A DNA stretch of 64,000 nt from Planctomycetales bacterium. Lineage in GTDB: Bacteria > Planctomycetota > Planctomycetia > Planctomycetales > Planctomycetaceae. The position numbers and the translations under genes are program-made. The DNA lies in contig JANQPT010000019.1 of NCBI GenBank assembly GCA_028285345.1, positions 62,001-126,000 on the forward strand. The letters run 5' to 3'. Below are positions 9,978 to 17,460 of this stretch, piece by piece. A model generated the notes under the pieces. The model searched no databases. It worked only from the letters and a program-made list of their open reading frames with translations, and was not told the origin of the DNA. Numbering within the stretch: the first letter of the stretch is position 1; each line of letters begins with the position of its first letter.

Positions 9978-11108
9978 TCATCCCGCTTCCGCGATTTCCA
10001 CGTCGTTCTCCAGCACGGCAAGTCCCTCCTGCAGCCGCTGCCGCTTGACGACTCGCTGGTAGCCTTCGCCTTCAATCTTTAACTCGTCGTCAGCAATCGC
10101 CGCTGCCGGCAGTTCCTTTTTCGTTTCCCGTTTCCAATTGTGCGGCTTGAAATCCCGCATCGGTCCCAGATCGGGTGGATGTCGCGGTGTCATCTGTTGG
10201 TACAGCCCGCGCACCGGTTCCCGCGACGGGTCTCCGACAGTCTGTTGCAGCCGCTCGATCACACTCTCTGCCGTTTCGAATGCAAAATAATCGTTCAACC
10301 GGCTCCCAGGCGTGACTGAAATCAGTCGCATCCCCGCCAGCGCCAGCGTCCGGCGTGAAAGTCGCAAGTATTGGGCGATCCGGAAGTAGTGTGCGTCTGT
10401 GTTTACCGCTGCCCTGAGCGGCTTCTGCTCGTCGAAGTGATAATGACGTCCCGCCGGCAGCGGCGACAACTCTTCCTCGCTCACTCCCGCTTCAGCGCCG
10501 CGCTTCAAAACGCATTGCAATAACTCTCCCGGCTCTCGTTCAATTCCAGCGTTGGACAAGCAGAGATTTTGTTCGGCAGACAATCGGACCAGCATCTCGC
10601 AGCCCGCCAAGTAAATCGTGCGAAATCCCAGGCGATACAAAATATCAATCGCCTGCACCATCGAATCGGCCCAATCGGCGATCCGGCTGTGCGTCGGTGA
10701 AAGAAAGTCGTGGAAACCCCGTTGCCCATCCCGTTCGAAGAAATACAAATTGGGGCATTCGCAAACCTTGTAGGTCGTCTCCGGAACCAAATCCATTGCC
10801 CGCCGCCGGTGCACAAACTTCACGATTCCCGGATCAAGGTAAACGGACCGGTGAAACCGCGCCGACGGGTCGTACGACGTCCAAAAGGTCGGCCGCAGCA
10901 GACGCGCTCCCGACAGATTTACCGCCATCTTGGGAATCGGCGACGCCGCAATCTCGGCATGCGGCAGCTCTCTCCAGGACGGCCCGCCGCCGATCAGCCA
11001 ACACGCCGAGGGCACCGGGCCGGCATAGGCGTTTTCCAACCCTGCCGGTGTCTGCGTACCGTCCGTCGTCAATCGAAAAAAGAGCACCGCTGCTTCACCT
11101 CGATTCAA
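9978..11108 (-). CDS. MptE-like / DUF115-type protein (possible glycan or phage accessory protein)
   Basis: A protein of 376 residues. It starts with a Rossmann-type motif CWLIGGGPSWREL (GGGPS at residues 40-44), followed by TFWTSYDPS and later MVQAIDILYRLGFRTIYLAGCEM. This arrangement is like DUF115/MptE-like proteins and is also reminiscent of GT42-type transferases (GNGPS...SG). The C-terminal third is charged and has no recognised domain. It lies between the hub-like protein and the GT2 gene on the same strand. Such proteins occur next to glycosyltransferases. Function is not known. Confidence 0.5.
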   Translation of the reverse strand: MNRGEAAVLFFRLTTDGTQTPAGLENAYAGPVPSACWLIGGGPSWRELPHAEIAASPIPKMAVNLSGARLLRPTFWTSYDPSARFHRSVYLDPGIVKFVHRRRAMDLVPETTYKVCECPNLYFFERDGQRGFHDFLSPTHSRIADWADSMVQAIDILYRLGFRTIYLAGCEMLVRLSAEQNLCLSNAGIEREPGELLQCVLKRGAEAGVSEEELSPLPAGRHYHFDEQKPLRAAVNTDAHYFRIAQYLRLSRRTLALAGMRLISVTPGSRLNDYFAFETAESVIERLQQTVGDPSREPVRGLYQQMTPRHPPDLGPMRDFKPHNWKRETKKELPAAAIADDELKIEGEGYQRVVKRQRLQEGLAVLENDVEIAEAG

Positions 11109-11209
11109 GGTGACGATTCACACACACTGCTCCAAATACTCAATTGGTGCAGGCAGGTTCCCGAACTCTCACGAGTTCGGCTACCGCAAAACTGAAAATC
11201 GACACCGCA

Positions 11210-13009
11210 CTATGCCGCGTAACAGACTCTCAACGTGACCGAATTCACCGTCGCGTCATGTTCGTCGTTGTCATCGGACTGCTCGACTTGTGTGAGATTG
11301 ACTTTCAGCTCGGTCGAATTGAAATCGTCCGTCGTCCAATCCTCGCCCCACGTTTCACTGTCGCCGCCCAATACTTTGTCGGTCGCGGTTGTCGGCCATA
11401 AGTTGTCGCCGGAAAACAGATCCTTCCCGCCCGTTTTCGATCCACTTACGATACCGACCGTTCCCGCTTCGATGCCGTCGACTTCATTGTCCGGGGAGAT
11501 GATGTTCACCGTAGCCGTGATCCCCACGACAGATTTTCCGGCCGGCAGTTCAAAGTCGAAATCGGAGAACTGTAGCGTCTGTGCGGTGTCCTGCCGATCC
11601 AAGGTCACGCTCCCGCTGCCCCCGCCAGCGACCCAAGCCACGTCGTTTCCGTCGTTGACGTTTTGTGACGCGCTCGCGGTCGCCGTCTCGCAGACGATGC
11701 CTCCGCTGCCCGAACCGCTTTCGGTGCCGGAGCCCCCTCCACTGCCCCCACTGCTTTCGCCGCCAGAACCGCTCTCGCCGCCGCTCTCCCCTCCACTGCC
11801 TGTGCCGCTTTCGCCGCCGCCACTTTCACCGCTACTCGACTCGCCGACTCCCGACTCACCCCCGCTCGAGTTGCCGCTGATAATCGTTCCACTGGACATT
11901 CCGCCCGACATGCCTGACGAGTCCAACGATGCCGATGAACTTGCGGCCGTCGATTCGGGACCTTCGTCGCCGCTCGATATCGAAATCTCGCTTCCGCCCC
12001 CTTGGTTGTTGTTGCCCGGAATCTCCCACCGCTCATCGTGCGGCGGCTCCGGCCAATGCGTGTGCGGATCTTCCGGACCGATCTCCAGACGAATCCGCGG
12101 CGCATGATCAAACTGCACGCGAATTGTCTCCACCATCGCGGCAATCAACTCCGTGCCGTTCTGCGCTTTGATCACAATCCGGCCGCCCCAGGGGACCGGC
12201 ACGGACGTTTGATTCGCGACCTCCACCAGATACCGGCTCGTCGGCTGCGCGTAGATGCGAAAGAACTCCTTCACAAATTGCCGCGAATCGGACGCCGTCC
12301 GTATCCATGGAATCCAGAGCCGGATCCGACGTTCGCCATGCTGGTCGCGGCTCGCCGGTTGGATGTAATTCCCCCGCCAGCGATAAAACCCCCGCATCGA
12401 GATGTCCGAGCCCAACTCTTCGTGATAGACGTACCCGCCGGTCAGCATCACGCGGTTAAACAGCAGATCCCTGTCACGCGATTCCTCCAGCGAGACGATG
12501 TCGACCCCTTCGCGAAAACTGCCAATTGCGGACGTTCGCTTCTGTAAAAAGAAGAACCGCCCCCAGGCGTCCACGCCCCAGGAGGCGTTGTAGGCCCGTA
12601 CCGCCTCCTCTTTGATGATCGACCGCACCGACTCTTCGCCGCGAAATTTGGCGCTGGTCACGCCGTCAGGCAATTGCACCGCGTCGATCAACGACATATC
12701 CAGTGTGATATTCGTCTGCGGCGCCACATATTGTTGCATCAGCAGCGTGACGAATTCGTCCGGCTGGCTCACCGCGTCAACTGTTTCCAGAGAATGGTCC
12801 GGGTCATGCGGAAACAGATCGGTCCGTGCATAGCGGTGCGGCGGGACGCCGTCCGCGTGGTTCGGTGAAAATCCGCCCGGAAACACTTCGCCCAATTCGA
12901 CCGACATTCCTTGCAAGCGATACGATATCTCGGCCGGACTTTTTGCCTGCCGCTCCTCAACGCGCCCCAAATACCAGCGGTCGCCCGTCTCGTACGCCAA
13001 CCACCGCAC
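11210..13009 (-). CDS. Phage-tail hub-like protein with Gly/Ser linker; probably translated as a -1 frameshift extension
   Basis: A reading frame of 599 residues from GTG 13009. Residues 1-330 resemble a baseplate hub/tail protein (EISYRLQGMSVELGEVFPGG, SIIKEEAVRAYNASWGVDAWGRFFFLQK, GFYRWRGNYIQP). A low-complexity linker of Gly, Ser and Glu (about 335-445) follows, then a C-terminal beta-rich domain of about 150 residues ending TVNSVTLRVCYAA. The frame is open upstream of 13009 with no ATG, GTG or TTG as far as the slippery site at 13144-13150. The first residues of this frame (VRWLAYETGDRW) look like the end of a tail-chaperone extension rather than a hub start. This suggests either translation by frameshifting from the gene upstream or a deletion fusion. 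Hub assignment is from sequence impression only. Confidence 0.55.
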   Translation of the reverse strand: MRWLAYETGDRWYLGRVEERQAKSPAEISYRLQGMSVELGEVFPGGFSPNHADGVPPHRYARTDLFPHDPDHSLETVDAVSQPDEFVTLLMQQYVAPQTNITLDMSLIDAVQLPDGVTSAKFRGEESVRSIIKEEAVRAYNASWGVDAWGRFFFLQKRTSAIGSFREGVDIVSLEESRDRDLLFNRVMLTGGYVYHEELGSDISMRGFYRWRGNYIQPASRDQHGERRIRLWIPWIRTASDSRQFVKEFFRIYAQPTSRYLVEVANQTSVPVPWGGRIVIKAQNGTELIAAMVETIRVQFDHAPRIRLEIGPEDPHTHWPEPPHDERWEIPGNNNQGGGSEISISSGDEGPESTAASSSASLDSSGMSGGMSSGTIISGNSSGGESGVGESSSGESGGGESGTGSGGESGGESGSGGESSGGSGGGSGTESGSGSGGIVCETATASASQNVNDGNDVAWVAGGGSGSVTLDRQDTAQTLQFSDFDFELPAGKSVVGITATVNIISPDNEVDGIEAGTVGIVSGSKTGGKDLFSGDNLWPTTATDKVLGGDSETWGEDWTTDDFNSTELKVNLTQVEQSDDNDEHDATVNSVTLRVCYAA

Positions 13010-13116
13010 CTGATCGGCATACGCCGCCGCAACGAACTCAGCTTCGCGAATCCCCAGCCGCTCACAACACCGCAGAATCCAATACTCGACCGACCGGCAT
13101 CCGCCCGCCGCGCAAT

Positions 13117-13641
13117 CTATGCCGCTCCCACGTCCGCCTGCGAAAAATTTCCCGCCGTCTCCCGCACGTCGTCGTCCAGCAAATTGCTGGCCCGAAAAAC
13201 CTCATCACATACCGCCGACACGTCCCCCATCGACCAACCCGCCGCCTCGATCTCCGCCGCAATTGCGTCGGCATAGGCTCGCCAGTCGCCGTTCTCCGGC
13301 GGCGGTGTTTCAAATTCCAATGACTCGTCGTCGCGGAGACCTTCCACAAGCACCAGCGCCGCCACACGCTGGTTGTATTGGTCCAGCTCCGCTAAGTACT
13401 CCCCGTTCTCCTCATCCGGCTGCAGCACCGCCAATCCTTCTGCGTCGCGCAGCGGCTTGCCGGTGGAGTCCCGCGCCACACGCGTCGGCCGCCGCGGCGC
13501 AACGATCCCCCGCAAATGCAACTCGCGATGAAACCCCAACCGCAACGGACTCACCGTCAAAGCCAAGACAGAACCGTCCGCCCTCGGCAATGCCACCCGC
13601 CGACAAAACCGCTCCCGGCAAATTTCTCCGTTGAGTTTCAT
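13117..13641 (-). CDS. Tail-assembly-chaperone-like protein (frame 0 of a frameshift pair)
   Basis: A protein of 174 residues, start ATG 13641. It is acidic in its second half and mostly helical there, with a segment RAYADAIAAEIEAAGWSMGD followed by VCDEVFRASNLLDDDVRETAGNF. A small acidic protein just ahead of a tail gene fits phage tail-assembly chaperones such as lambda G, but I recognise no firm family motif. Near its end the mRNA has A-AAT-TTT (13150-13144) in frame 0, and a -1 slip there leaves the frame open into the hub-like gene. Without the slip translation ends at TAG 13117-13119. It could also be a plain hypothetical protein. Confidence 0.5.
   Translation of the reverse strand: MKLNGEICRERFCRRVALPRADGSVLALTVSPLRLGFHRELHLRGIVAPRRPTRVARDSTGKPLRDAEGLAVLQPDEENGEYLAELDQYNQRVAALVLVEGLRDDESLEFETPPPENGDWRAYADAIAAEIEAAGWSMGDVSAVCDEVFRASNLLDDDVRETAGNFSQADVGAA
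13142..13150 (-). other. Candidate programmed -1 ribosomal frameshift site (A AAT TTT)
   Basis: On the minus strand the codons GGA AAT TTT TCG contain the X-XXY-YYZ heptamer A-AAT-TTT at 13150 to 13144, in frame with the 174-residue gene. Slipping back one base gives AAA-TTT pairing and continues TTC GCA GGC..., the frame of the 599-residue gene. I read 45 codons between the slip and GTG 13009 without a stop. The extension encodes YWILRCCERLGIREAEF and VRWLAYE, which look like real coding sequence. The full product would be about 810 residues. No downstream pseudoknot was worked out. Confidence 0.5.
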
Positions 13642-13694
13642 TGAGATGCCATTCCTAATTTGCGCGGCCGGGTAGACCGGCCAATCGATTTAAA

Positions 13695-13892
13695 CCACGG
13701 AGACACAGAGGCACGGAGAGGGAAGTTCGAAGCACGAAATTCGAAATACGAAACAAATTCAAAATTCGAATTCTAAACGACAAGAACTTAGAGAGAGCCT
13801 TGAGACCTGAGACTATAGGCTCCCCTCGGTGTCCTACAGCCTCAAGCCTACAGCCTCACGCCTCTCTCCTCCGTGCCTCCGTGTCTCCGTGG
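13695..13892. mobile_element. CCACGGAGACACAGAG terminal-inverted-repeat element, copy 2
   Basis: The left end (13695-13718) and right end (13869-13892) are complementary over 24 bases with one mismatch. Inner blocks (TTCGAAGCACGAAATTCGAA, then ACAAATTCAAAATTC, then GACAAGAACTTAGA) follow the same order as copy 1 at 9073-9240. It has an extra CCTACAGCCTCAAGCCT tract. It occupies most of the 319-base gap between the chaperone-like gene and the ParB-like fragment; I see no gene in that gap. Confidence 0.72.
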
Positions 13893-13960
13893 TTGTCTCA
13901 CGCAGGCCGGGCCGCGAGAACCGAGATCCCCAGCCGGTTCCCGCGGGCCCACTCCCAGCC

Positions 13961-14251
13961 TCACGCTCCGTCCACCTTCGTCACAAACGACGTATCGACC
14001 GCCGAAATGCCGCCGTAGTACCGCACCTTCAACCCAAACTCGTCAATCGACCGCTTCAACCGCTCATACCCTGGCATCCCCGGCTCCAACACGATCCGCG
14101 GATTGTAAGCCGCCGCCTGCAACCGGCTCACCTCAACCGTCCGTATCTCCACGTTCACTCCCGATATTCCCGAAATATCCGTATGAGTCGAGGAGTGAGG
14201 GAAGAGAAGCGAGGAGAGAGAATTTGTTTCCTCGCCTCCCACTCCTTTCAA
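13961..14251 (-). pseudogene. Truncated ParB-like gene fused to an unrelated (capsid-like?) C-terminal end
   Basis: A frame of 96 residues. About residues 28-75 (IRTVEVSRLQAAAYNPR... LKRSIDEFG) match the start of a ParB/Srx nuclease domain, which normally goes on to a GHxR-type motif. Here the similarity stops abruptly after IDEFGL and a different end, KVRYYGGISAVDTSFVTKVDGA-like (read in two parts: KVRYYGGISAV and DTSFVTKVDGA), follows. That end resembles the C-terminus of a phage structural protein. An internal deletion joining two genes would explain this. The region is close to the HTH gene upstream and to the copy-2 repeat downstream. Confidence 0.5.
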
Positions 14252-14264
14252 CTCACTCCTAATC

Positions 14265-14294
14265 TTCTCGTTCCCAAACTCCAGTTTGGGAACG
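14265..14294. repeat. CTCGTTCCCAAACTCC palindromic repeat, best copy
   Basis: GTTCCCAAACT-CC-AGTTTGGGAAC (14270-14293) is a perfect 11-bp stem with a two-base centre. The following GCGAAGCTCCGCTTCGC (starting near 14302) is another small palindrome, so the two may form a compound unit. Related copies are at 3416, 16025 and 29415. Confidence 0.7.
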
Positions 14295-14412
14295 CACTTT
14301 CGCGAAGCTCCGCTTCGCTGGCCATGACAAGTGGAGAGTTATCCTCTCATCAAGCGAAGCAGAGCGTGGGAACGAGTCGAAGGTTTCAAATCTCACTCCT
14401 CACCCCCCTCCC

Positions 14413-14679
14413 CTACGGCCCGCGTTCAGCCCGAAACTCCGCCTGCATCTCACCTTTGATCCGCTGCAAACACCGCGTGACATGCCCCTTGGGATGCCCA
14501 AACGCCAACCCGATCTTCTCTAGCGGCCAGCCAGCGTTCTCCCGTAACGCCAGCATCGCCAGATATTTCCACTTCCGTTGATCCTCCCCCGCATAGTGTT
14601 CGTGCACCGTCTTCCAAAACGGATCCGGACCGCTCTTGGGCAAAACAATTTTTGTGCCGTCACGCCGTATCGTCGACAA
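14413..14679 (-). CDS. Small helix-turn-helix protein (terminase-small-subunit-like or sigma-like)
   Basis: A basic protein of 88 residues. The C-terminal half, GWPLEKIGLAFGHPKGHVTRCLQRIK split around a turn, fits a helix-turn-helix that reads as a sigma-70 region 4 or small-terminase DNA-binding motif. A KWKYLAMLALRENAG helix precedes it. It is first in the minus-strand phage-like series and lies 160 bases before the ParB-like fragment. DNA packaging initiation would fit the context, but this is inferred from position only. Confidence 0.5.
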   Translation of the reverse strand: MSTIRRDGTKIVLPKSGPDPFWKTVHEHYAGEDQRKWKYLAMLALRENAGWPLEKIGLAFGHPKGHVTRCLQRIKGEMQAEFRAERGP

Positions 14680-14921
14680 GAATACCCTCCCCGTTGTCTA
14701 TTTCAGTTGCCGTAAGATAAACTGAACGCGTGGCCAATCACGGGCAGGAACACCCCTCCAACCTACTGGAATCGGTTGCGCACACGCGCCAGTTCTCCCG
14801 CAATTCACACGCCCCCAAACCGCGCCACAGTCTGACTCTACTAACCAGATCCCGTGAAGCCGAAATCGACGCTTTTTCCAACATTTTCTGAATTCGCTTC
14901 TCAGTTGATTGAACCGCTCCC

Positions 14922-15956
14922 ATGGAACTCCAACGCTACAGCAAGCAAGTTCTCTTTCACGGAATCGGCGAGGCCGGCCAGCAGAAAATCATGCAAGGAC
15001 GCGTTCTCATTTGCGGTTGCGGCGCGCTGGGAACCGTGCTCGCCGACAGCATCGTCCGCGCCGGCGCCGGATTTGTGCGGATCGTCGATCGCGACTTCGT
15101 CGAACTGAGCAACCTGCAGAGGCAGGTGCTTTTCGATGAACAGGATATCGCCGACCAACTCCCCAAATCGGTCGCCGCGGCCCGCAAACTCACCAAGATC
15201 AACAGCAGCATCGAGATCGAACCGGTCGTCGCCGACGTCAGCTATGAGAACATACGCAGCCTTATGCAAGATGTCGATTTGATTCTCGACGGCACCGACA
15301 ATTTTGAAACCCGCTACCTGCTCAACGACGTTTCGCTCGACAGCGGCACCCCCTGGATCTATGGCGGCTGCATCGGCAGCCACGGGCAGACGATGACCAT
15401 TCTGCCGGGCGAAACCGCCTGTCTTCGCTGCCTGATTGAAGACGTCCCCGACCCCGGCAGCGTCGAAACCTGCGACACCGCCGGCGTGCTCGCCCCCATC
15501 ATCAACGTGATTGCCTCGCTGCAAGTCGTCGACGCACTCAAACTGCTTTCCGGTCAGCGGGAGTTGATCGAACCGAAACTGACAGTGATCGACGTCTGGG
15601 ACGGCACGTTCCGACGCATGAACATGCAGGGGCTGCGCGAGCGGAGCGGCTGTCCGGCCTGTAACCAGGGTGAACGCATCTGGCTCGAAGGCCGTCAAGG
15701 TTCGCAATCGACAATCCTCTGTGGTCGCAACGCCGTCCAGATTTCACCGCCGACAAAGACCAAGTTGTCGTTCGACGATCTCGCCGAGCGGCTCACGGGA
15801 GTCGGCACGGTGAACTACAACCAATACCTGTTCCGCGTGACGGTCGATGACGGCGCCTATGAATTGACCGCCTTCGGCGACGGTCGCGTCATCATCAAAG
15901 GCACCGAAGACATCCCCACGGCCAAAACGCTCTACGCGCGCTACATCGGGAATTGA
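14922..15956 (+). CDS. moeB: E1-like adenylyltransferase, MoeB/ThiF family
   Basis: A protein of 344 residues in the ThiF/MoeB/HesA family, which adenylates the C-terminal glycine of a ubiquitin-like sulfur carrier (MoaD or ThiS) for molybdopterin or thiamine synthesis. Seen: ATP-binding CGCGALGTVLADSIVRAG, the DRDFVELSNLQRQVLF segment with acidic and arginine residues, DGTDNFETRYLLND, the CLRC and CPAC pairs for the structural zinc, and ETCDTAGVLAP with the catalytic-cysteine region. After the E1 domain (about 1-250) comes a roughly 80-residue extension resembling a small carrier-type (ubiquitin-like) fold ending GTEDIPTAKTLYARYIG, which may be a fused sulfur-carrier-like or regulatory domain. 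No thi/moa genes lie nearby, so MoeB versus ThiF is open. Confidence 0.82.
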   Translation: MELQRYSKQVLFHGIGEAGQQKIMQGRVLICGCGALGTVLADSIVRAGAGFVRIVDRDFVELSNLQRQVLFDEQDIADQLPKSVAAARKLTKINSSIEIEPVVADVSYENIRSLMQDVDLILDGTDNFETRYLLNDVSLDSGTPWIYGGCIGSHGQTMTILPGETACLRCLIEDVPDPGSVETCDTAGVLAPIINVIASLQVVDALKLLSGQRELIEPKLTVIDVWDGTFRRMNMQGLRERSGCPACNQGERIWLEGRQGSQSTILCGRNAVQISPPTKTKLSFDDLAERLTGVGTVNYNQYLFRVTVDDGAYELTAFGDGRVIIKGTEDIPTAKTLYARYIGN

Positions 15957-15963
15957 TTTCTTA

Positions 15964-15988
15964 CCACGGAGACACAGAGCACACGGAG
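15964..15988. repeat. Single end of the CCACGGAGACACAGAG element
   Basis: CCACGGAGACACAGAGCACA-like sequence matches one terminus of the elements at 9073 and 13695. A degenerate partner may exist near 16079-16110 (CTCTGCGGCTCTGTATCTCTG). The inner ATTCGAA blocks are missing, so this is a decayed or solo end. Confidence 0.5.
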
Positions 15989-16024
15989 ATTGAGCGTTTC
16001 CGCGGCTATCTGGCCTACGGCTAT

Positions 16025-16054
16025 TCTCGTTCCCAATCCCCAGTTTGGGAGCGA
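16025..16054. repeat. CTCGTTCCCAA palindromic repeat, degenerate copy
   Basis: CTCGTTCCCAATCCCC is followed by AGTTTGGGAGCGAG, an imperfect palindrome of the same type as at 14265. It lies between the converging moeB-like and dioxygenase genes and may help terminate both. Confidence 0.55.
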
Positions 16055-16144
16055 GCAAAGACAGGTCATCCACTTCTTCTCTCTGCGGCTCTGTATCTCT
16101 GCGCGAGACTCTCATCCCGTTCACTTCACATGACTGAACAACAT

Positions 16145-17185
16145 CTATTTTTTCGGTTTCATACCGCCGCGAAGGGCGCCGGCGGCGGTGGCACCGTAGT
16201 TGGCTTCGAAGAGCGGGTCGAGTGGCCGGCTGTTGGGGACGGCGAGCCAGATGCGGAGTATGTGGCGCCGCAAGTCCGGGTCGGGCGAATCCTCGAACTC
16301 GTCGCGGCGGTGGAATGTGACCCAGTTGTTCAAGAACAGCATGTCGCCCTGCTGTTGGCGAAATGTGACGTGCAGTTCGGGATCGGCGGCCGTCTCCTCC
16401 AGGAAATCGAGTGCTTCGAGCTGCTGGGCGGACATGTCGGGCAATTCGGGCAGCGCGTACGCGCGGTCAATCAACACCCGCAGATACGCGGCGGCAAAAT
16501 GTCCGTCGTGAAAGGAGAAGATCGGCTGCCGGCAATAGGGGAGTGCATTGCCCTGATCGACGTTGTGCCGCGCATAATAATACGGCTGCATCAAGACCCG
16601 CAGCAGGTCGGGACGCCGGCGGCGGATTTCGTTGTAGAGTGTGACGGAACTGACGAGTTGGTTGTCGCCTCCTTTCGCGGCCGGTTGCAGACAGAGAAAG
16701 CCGATCACATCGCAGCGGTCGGTGTGGAAGCTGAGCCGTTTTTTGGTGTTCGGCCCTCGGGCTTGCGGTTGGCCGATTTTGTAGCCTTCGTCGCGGACGC
16801 TGAAGATCCGCTCCCCGGCAGCGCTTTGCGAGACCGGCGTGCCAAGGTGAATGGCGATGCCCCAGAAGATTCTCCGCAGTTGCTGTTCGGTGAAGTTCTT
16901 GACGGGCAGTCCGCGGATCATGCAACCACCCGAGCCGGTCTCAAGGTGTTCGCGTACGCCGGCTAATCGCTCACTCAATTCCACCAGCGGGAAGTCGTCA
17001 ATCGGACTCTCCTCGATGGGGCGGCTTTCCTGTTCGGCATGGTTTAGCGCGGCTTCGATTTCGCGGAGATCATCCGCAGTCAAATCAAGCTGCCAATCGT
17101 CGCGCTCGAACAGCTCACTCCCGCGCCACGCTGCGGGAGTTGTCACGGGGCCTGGCAAGTCCGATGTCTCTGGTGCACCCTGCAT
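16145..17185 (-). CDS. TauD/TfdA-family Fe(II)/2-oxoglutarate dioxygenase
   Basis: A protein of 346 residues. The facial triad is visible: RLSFHTDRCD gives the HxD motif and VTFHRRDEF... RRHILRIWLAV gives the distal His region and the arginine that binds 2-oxoglutarate. NTKKRLSFH and GDNQLVSSVTLYNE match the usual TauD core. ATG 17185 is chosen because GAGGA stands about 9 bases upstream; a GTG at 17200 is also open. Such enzymes hydroxylate taurine, herbicides or small metabolites; none is indicated here. Part of the gene is preceded by a divergent TPR membrane gene. Confidence 0.82.
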   Translation of the reverse strand: MQGAPETSDLPGPVTTPAAWRGSELFERDDWQLDLTADDLREIEAALNHAEQESRPIEESPIDDFPLVELSERLAGVREHLETGSGGCMIRGLPVKNFTEQQLRRIFWGIAIHLGTPVSQSAAGERIFSVRDEGYKIGQPQARGPNTKKRLSFHTDRCDVIGFLCLQPAAKGGDNQLVSSVTLYNEIRRRRPDLLRVLMQPYYYARHNVDQGNALPYCRQPIFSFHDGHFAAAYLRVLIDRAYALPELPDMSAQQLEALDFLEETAADPELHVTFRQQQGDMLFLNNWVTFHRRDEFEDSPDPDLRRHILRIWLAVPNSRPLDPLFEANYGATAAGALRGGMKPKK

Positions 17186-17460
17186 GAGCTTGGTCCTCAC
17201 GCGATTTGTTCATGTCAATTGTGGTTATCGTGGAATTGTATCAGGTGATCGATTGCCGGCGAACATTCGCCGACGATGGCGGCATTGACAATCTGCGATT
17301 CGGCCTGCTCAAATGACTTGTTTGATTTGCGGCCGTTCGATTCGGCCGCCAAACTCACGTTGCGGCGGCACGTTGAGCGATGAGAATCGCTCTTCCAAGA
17401 ACGACCGCCCACCGTCGAAAAGCCGATTGGAACTTGCGCTGTAAGGAATCCCGCAGCGAT

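Noticed and set aside
11690..11900. Dense short repeats that look like a minisatellite or CRISPR
   Set aside because: They encode the Gly/Ser/Glu linker of the hub-like protein on the minus strand. Unit lengths vary and no spacer pattern exists.
13062..13367. Arginine-rich minus-strand frame overlapping the chaperone-like gene
   Set aside because: Composition is typical of a shadow frame of GC-rich coding DNA. The -1 frame that leads into the hub-like gene is different.
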